Part shown: positions 61,032 to 64,000 of the stretch, piece by piece
Numbering within the stretch: position 1 is the stretch's first letter
Layout of the letters: every line of letters begins with the position of its first letter
NCBI GenBank assembly: GCA_963841995.1
Contig: CAWJEX010000018.1
Coordinates: 62,001-126,000 of the forward strand
Length of the DNA: 64,000 nucleotides
Direction of reading: 5' to 3'
Source: DATDPM01 sp963841995
GTDB lineage: Bacteria; Pseudomonadota; Alphaproteobacteria; DATDPM01
Made by a program: the position numbers and the translations under genes
The notes under the pieces: generated by a model
The model's database searches: none
What the model was told of the DNA's origin: nothing
What the model saw: only the letters and a program-made list of their open reading frames with translations

Positions 61032-61868
61032 ATGAGCGACAGTGCGCTCGAGGCCGTGCTTCGGCGCGATCGCGCCATTATCGTCTCCGCGCTTGTTTTG
61101 CTCGTCGCACTGGCTTGGGTGTATGTCCTCTGGCTTACGGCCGGCATGGATACCGGCGGCATGAATATGGGCGGCAGGGACATGACCGGATTTCGCATGA
61201 TTCCCGCGGGCGCCGGAATCATGGCGCCGGCCTCGGCCCCCTGGAGCCTGTTCGAGTTCACGCTGGTCTTCATGATGTGGGCCGTGATGATGATCGGGAT
61301 GATGACCCCGTCGGCCGCACCGATGATCCTCATCCATGCCCGCATCGCGCGTCAGGCGGCGGCGCGGCAGAAGCCGTTCTCAGCAACGGTGTGGTTCGCC
61401 GGAGGATACCTCGCCGCCTGGATCGCGTTTGCTCTTGCCGCCACATGTGCGCAATGGGCGCTCGAACGTGCATCCCTGCTCACGCCTACGATGGAAAGCG
61501 CGACGAATATTCTTGGCGGGGTGGTCCTGATCGTTGCCGGCGTCTACCAATGTACGCCCGCAAAAGACGCTTGCCTTACCCAATGCCAGGCGCCGGTTAT
61601 GTTTATCCAGCGCCATGGCGGCTTCCGGCGCGACGCGTTCGGCACGCTGTGGCTCGGTCTCCGGCACGGGGCGTATTGTGTCGGCTGCTGCTGGGCGTTG
61701 ATGGCGTTGCTGTTTGTCGGTGGTGTAATGAACGTTCTCTGGATCGCGGGGCTCGCAATCTTCGTTCTGCTCGAGAAGGTCATTCCCGCCGGGCGTTCGA
61801 TATCGCGTGTCGCGGGCTGTCTGCTCCTTGTGAGCGGTGCCTGGTTCCTCGCCGCGGCCTTTCAATAA
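61032..61868 (+). CDS. DUF2182 family membrane protein
   Basis: 278 residues, about seven hydrophobic segments. The family core LVFMMWAVMMIGMMTPSAAPMIL, with its dense Met, and GAYCVGCCWALMALLFVGGVMNVLW, with Cys pair, suggest metal (copper-like) handling in the membrane. An N-terminal Met/Gly-rich loop (TAGMDTGGMNMGGRDMTGFRM) faces the periplasm. Coupled to DUF1326. Metal transport is inference. Confidence 0.85.
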   Translation: MSDSALEAVLRRDRAIIVSALVLLVALAWVYVLWLTAGMDTGGMNMGGRDMTGFRMIPAGAGIMAPASAPWSLFEFTLVFMMWAVMMIGMMTPSAAPMILIHARIARQAAARQKPFSATVWFAGGYLAAWIAFALAATCAQWALERASLLTPTMESATNILGGVVLIVAGVYQCTPAKDACLTQCQAPVMFIQRHGGFRRDAFGTLWLGLRHGAYCVGCCWALMALLFVGGVMNVLWIAGLAIFVLLEKVIPAGRSISRVAGCLLLVSGAWFLAAAFQ

Positions 61869-61975
61869 CTACTCTGCGTCCCGTCGATCCGAATCCCCGC
61901 CTTTTTCCGCTTCACCGAAAACCCGGAAGCGGATTTAAATGGCGTTATTCGTTGATCCTGAGGGAGATGCAGGAC

Positions 61976-62380
61976 ATGAAAGCCCTATCGACCGTCATGA
62001 TCCTGGGGTTCGCCGCCCTCGTCATGCCGAGTTCTCCGGCATGGGCGCAAAAGAGTCCGATTTCTGGATTCATTTCCGGCAATAAGCTCCTGGAACTTTG
62101 CGACGCGCCTTTCGGCAGCAACCACCAGGCTTGGTGCGACGGCTATATCATCGGCGTGGACGATGCCCTCACGATCACCCATGCGGTTTCCGGCGCGGAC
62201 TCCGGCGAAACCGATCCCTCCGCCCATCGCTATTACTGCCTTCGCGAAGGGGTGACTCTTGGTCAGACGAGCCTCGCTGTGCTCAATTATTTGAAAGCCC
62301 ATCCGGAAAAGCTCGACATGATCGCCTCGGAACTCGTCATCGCGGCTCTTGCCGAAGCCTTCCCCTGTTCCGGTCAGTGA
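61976..62380 (+). CDS. Rap1a/Tai-type immunity-like secreted protein
   Basis: 134 residues: signal peptide (MKALSTVMILGFAALVMPSSPAWA), then FISGNKLLELCDA ... WCDGYIIGVDDALTI ... YYCLREGVTLGQTSLAVLNYLKAHPEKLDMIASELVIAALAEAFPC, the four-Cys helical Rap1a pattern. Relatives include immunity proteins against T6SS toxins, but the fold is widespread in secreted proteins without a toxin. No effector is adjacent. ATG at 61976. Confidence 0.75.
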   Translation: MKALSTVMILGFAALVMPSSPAWAQKSPISGFISGNKLLELCDAPFGSNHQAWCDGYIIGVDDALTITHAVSGADSGETDPSAHRYYCLREGVTLGQTSLAVLNYLKAHPEKLDMIASELVIAALAEAFPCSGQ

Positions 62381-62401
62381 GCGAAACGATGGAATCGACG
62401 C

Positions 62402-62503
62402 GTTATCGGCGCCACGATCTATCACTCGATGCAACGCGGCATGGCCGAGACCGGCGACTCGCCCGCATCAACCGGCGAGGACGTGACGTTCTATCCGCTG
62501 TAA
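62402..62503 (+). pseudogene. 3' remnant of a PAS-domain gene (copy 3)
   Basis: Thirty-three codons in frame, VIGATIYHSMQRGMAETGDSPASTGEDVTFYPL then TAA, nearly the same as the 58742-59267 end (only a few changes), but no upstream part. It directly follows the Rap1a-like gene and ends before the HEPN-like gene. Confidence 0.75.
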
Positions 62504-62649
62504 GGCGGGGGTGGGGTGGAGGTGGCTTCGCGTTGTTAAGGCGTTCCGAACGCTCGATTGTGAAGACATTCCCTCACGACGTCAAAGTCGTCCTCAAATT
62601 TTTCCACCCCGTCCTTCGTGTAAATGTCGAGGCCTTGAATATGACCTTT

Positions 62650-63093
62650 TTATAGGCCCATGTATTGGCGCCTATTTTCAGGGAAGAAACTATGCGCGAG
62701 AGCGTTTCGCAGCGCATTGATGCGCTCGACGGCCTCGCGAACTTCCTTGGGTAATTTCCCTACGGCATGAACGATCCTCAATTTTCCGAGCAGATATATT
62801 TCGTCCGATATGTAGTGATTGAATACTCTGAATTTTTTCGTTCTCCAAAGCTGTTTGAATGTGAAGGTTCTTTTCGGCCTCCGAAAGTAATAATGGCAAA
62901 TTATTACAGACAGCAATCCGTCAATGAGCGCGTATTTTAAGATAACCTCGCTTCGGACCAGTTTATTTTTCATCAGCTCGAGGTAAGTAGTCCTGCTGTC
63001 CGGCTCATCATCAAGAATATTCCAATGGTCCATAGAGACGAGGGATGAGATCTCCTCGAATTCATCGCGCAACCTTCGTTGCTTTGTGGTCAA
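62650..63093 (-). CDS. HEPN-like protein in AT-rich DNA
   Basis: 147 residues, markedly more AT-rich than its surroundings. Mostly helical; INALRNALAHSFFPENRRQ holds an R-x4-H motif (RNALAH), the HEPN RNase-type signature, at the C-terminal helix. Upstream: VLKYALIDGLLSVIICHYYFRRPKRTFTFKQLWRTK. HEPN proteins are often toxins or defence effectors paired with an MNT antitoxin; no partner was seen here, so it may be an orphan. Start at 63093. Confidence 0.5.
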   Translation of the reverse strand: MTTKQRRLRDEFEEISSLVSMDHWNILDDEPDSRTTYLELMKNKLVRSEVILKYALIDGLLSVIICHYYFRRPKRTFTFKQLWRTKKFRVFNHYISDEIYLLGKLRIVHAVGKLPKEVREAVERINALRNALAHSFFPENRRQYMGL

Positions 63094-63195
63094 TTATGTT
63101 GGTATTGACATAAAAATCTCATCTAGATGGTTTTGAGATCGCGTCGACGAAATCGAAATGGCGTCATTTGCTGTGTGTCCCTATTGCCATACCGC

Positions 63196-63702
63196 TCAGA
63201 ACTTCCCGAGATAATCCCCCTTGCCGATCGCCACGCCGTTGTGGCGGAGGATGTCGTAGGCGGTGGTGACGTGGAAATAGAAATTGGGAATCACGAATTC
63301 GAAGAGATAGGGCTTCCCCACAAACGTCTTGTCCTCGCCGCCTAGCTTGAGCGTGACCTTGCGATCCTCGCTGCCGTCGATCTGCGCCGGGGTGAAGCTT
63401 TGCAGGAAGGCGACGGTCTTGGCGATCCGCGCCTTCAATTCGGAAAAGGTGGATTCGGTATCGGGATAGCTCGGCGGTTCCGCGCCGGACAGCCGCGCCG
63501 CACAGCCTTTCACGCCGTCGGTCGCGATCTGGATCTGGCGGGAGAACGGAAACATGTCGGGGAAGAGGCGCGCCGCGATGAAAACCGCAGGATCGATCTT
63601 CTTCGCCTCGGCATGGGCAGCGGCCTTATCGAGAATGGCCGAGAGATTGTTCAGGATCCGAATGAAGGCCGGAATGGAAGCTTGGTACATCGACAAGGAC
63701 AT
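63196..63702 (-). CDS. DUF1993 family protein
   Basis: 168 residues: MYQASIPAFIRILNNLSAILDKAAAHAEAKKIDPAVFIAARLFPDMFPFSRQIQIATDGVKGCAARLSG is the DUF1993 consensus, DinB-like four-helix fold of unknown function. The later GKPYLFEFVIPNFYFHVTTAYDILRHNGV is also typical. Monocistronic. Confidence 0.9.
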   Translation of the reverse strand: MSLSMYQASIPAFIRILNNLSAILDKAAAHAEAKKIDPAVFIAARLFPDMFPFSRQIQIATDGVKGCAARLSGAEPPSYPDTESTFSELKARIAKTVAFLQSFTPAQIDGSEDRKVTLKLGGEDKTFVGKPYLFEFVIPNFYFHVTTAYDILRHNGVAIGKGDYLGKF

Positions 63703-63958
63703 GGCGATTTCTCCCGTTGATGGGGATTTTGGCGGCGGGAAGCGATAAAGCGTATTTTACCACAGGCCTATCCCTGCGGCACTGCGGCGGAATCGCGCCC
63801 TCGCTGCCGATCACCATACCGTCAACAAGGCTATTCAAGCGGCTTCAAACTACGTATCCTTCCGGATAGTCATACGAGAGTACTCGGTCGGGGTGGATTG
63901 GGGCCGCCTTGATTTGAGCCATCTTGATTTGGACCACCTGATTGGGGATTAGGGAAGC

Positions 63959-64000
63959 GTGGACAAGCCGCTGATTGAATGGAAATCGGAGTTCGAAACC
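63959..64000 (+). CDS. Start of a probable bacteriohemerythrin, cut by the window edge
   Basis: GTG at 63959 preceded by AGGGAAG opens a frame reading MDKPLIEWKSEFET, which looks like the N-terminus of bacteriohemerythrins (compare MNHLKWSPAFETG of the 59476-59895 gene). Only 14 residues are visible, so the call is tentative. Confidence 0.4.
   Translation, partial: MDKPLIEWKSEFET

Noticed and set aside
61976..62380. Type VI secretion effector-immunity pair
   Set aside because: The Rap1a-like protein is present, but no toxin or T6SS gene is nearby.

Overview
The window reads as the chromosome of a GC-rich alphaproteobacterium, most like the Rhodospirillales/Rhizobiales side. Pointers are two DUF2336 proteins around a PAS histidine kinase, separate glyQ/glyS subunits followed by pyruvate phosphate dikinase and MeaB, a class I dihydroorotase, and alphaproteobacterial-type CcmF-G-H-I. 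No rRNA and no CRISPR array were seen. One tRNA (Pro, anticodon CGG) is present.

Layout. 1-7 kb: an acryloyl-CoA reductase-like gene (cut by the edge), dihydroorotase, asparagine synthase, two glycosyltransferases and an O-antigen ligase-like protein, i.e. a small surface-polysaccharide locus. 7-20 kb: housekeeping genes (ygfZ, a Tat-exported haloacid dehalogenase-like protein, meaB, ppdK, glyS, glyQ, an N6-adenine methyltransferase, a polyprenyl diphosphate synthase). A broken SIR2-like gene sits between meaB and the dehalogenase, flanked by a 48-bp copy of the meaB 3' end. 20-31 kb: a PEP-CTERM-type protein, tRNA-Pro, then a decayed prophage (terminase small and truncated large subunit, DUF1376 replication protein, HTH proteins, CI/LexA-like repressor), with a sugar dehydrogenase and a lipoprotein inside it. 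31-38 kb: DUF1499, a DnaA-box pair, DUF2336-kinase-DUF2336, and a monoheme cytochrome c.

39-54 kb is the most interesting part, a dense c-type cytochrome region. It holds a Cyc2-like fused cytochrome-porin, a diheme cytochrome c4, a degenerate second c4 copy, a proline/tyrosine-rich lipoprotein, a NapC/CymA-type tetraheme membrane cytochrome, an ethylbenzene-dehydrogenase-type heme protein with one CxxCH and one CxxxCH, a decaheme MtrA/DmsE-type cytochrome, its MtrB/PioB-type outer-membrane barrel partner, and ccmFGHI. Together these could make an electron path from the inner-membrane quinone pool (tetraheme) through the periplasm to an MtrAB conduit across the outer membrane, with a separate porin-cytochrome as a possible second route, as in extracellular electron transfer or iron oxidation. 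The cytochrome maturation genes lie directly downstream. The direction of flow and the electron donor or acceptor cannot be read from the sequence.

54-64 kb: apt, a metallophosphodiesterase, a LysR regulator divergent from a flavin oxidase-like gene with two inverted repeats between them, small DUF proteins, a PAS protein with two remnant 3' copies, bacteriohemerythrin, a DUF1326-DUF2182 pair, a HEPN-like gene in AT-rich DNA and DUF1993.

A caution applies throughout. At least a dozen genes, including normally conserved ones (asnB, ppdK, ccmI, the decaheme cytochrome), carry single-base indels, mostly one extra base. Such a density suggests residual sequencing error more than real gene loss. 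I annotate the intended genes and give the shift position for each.
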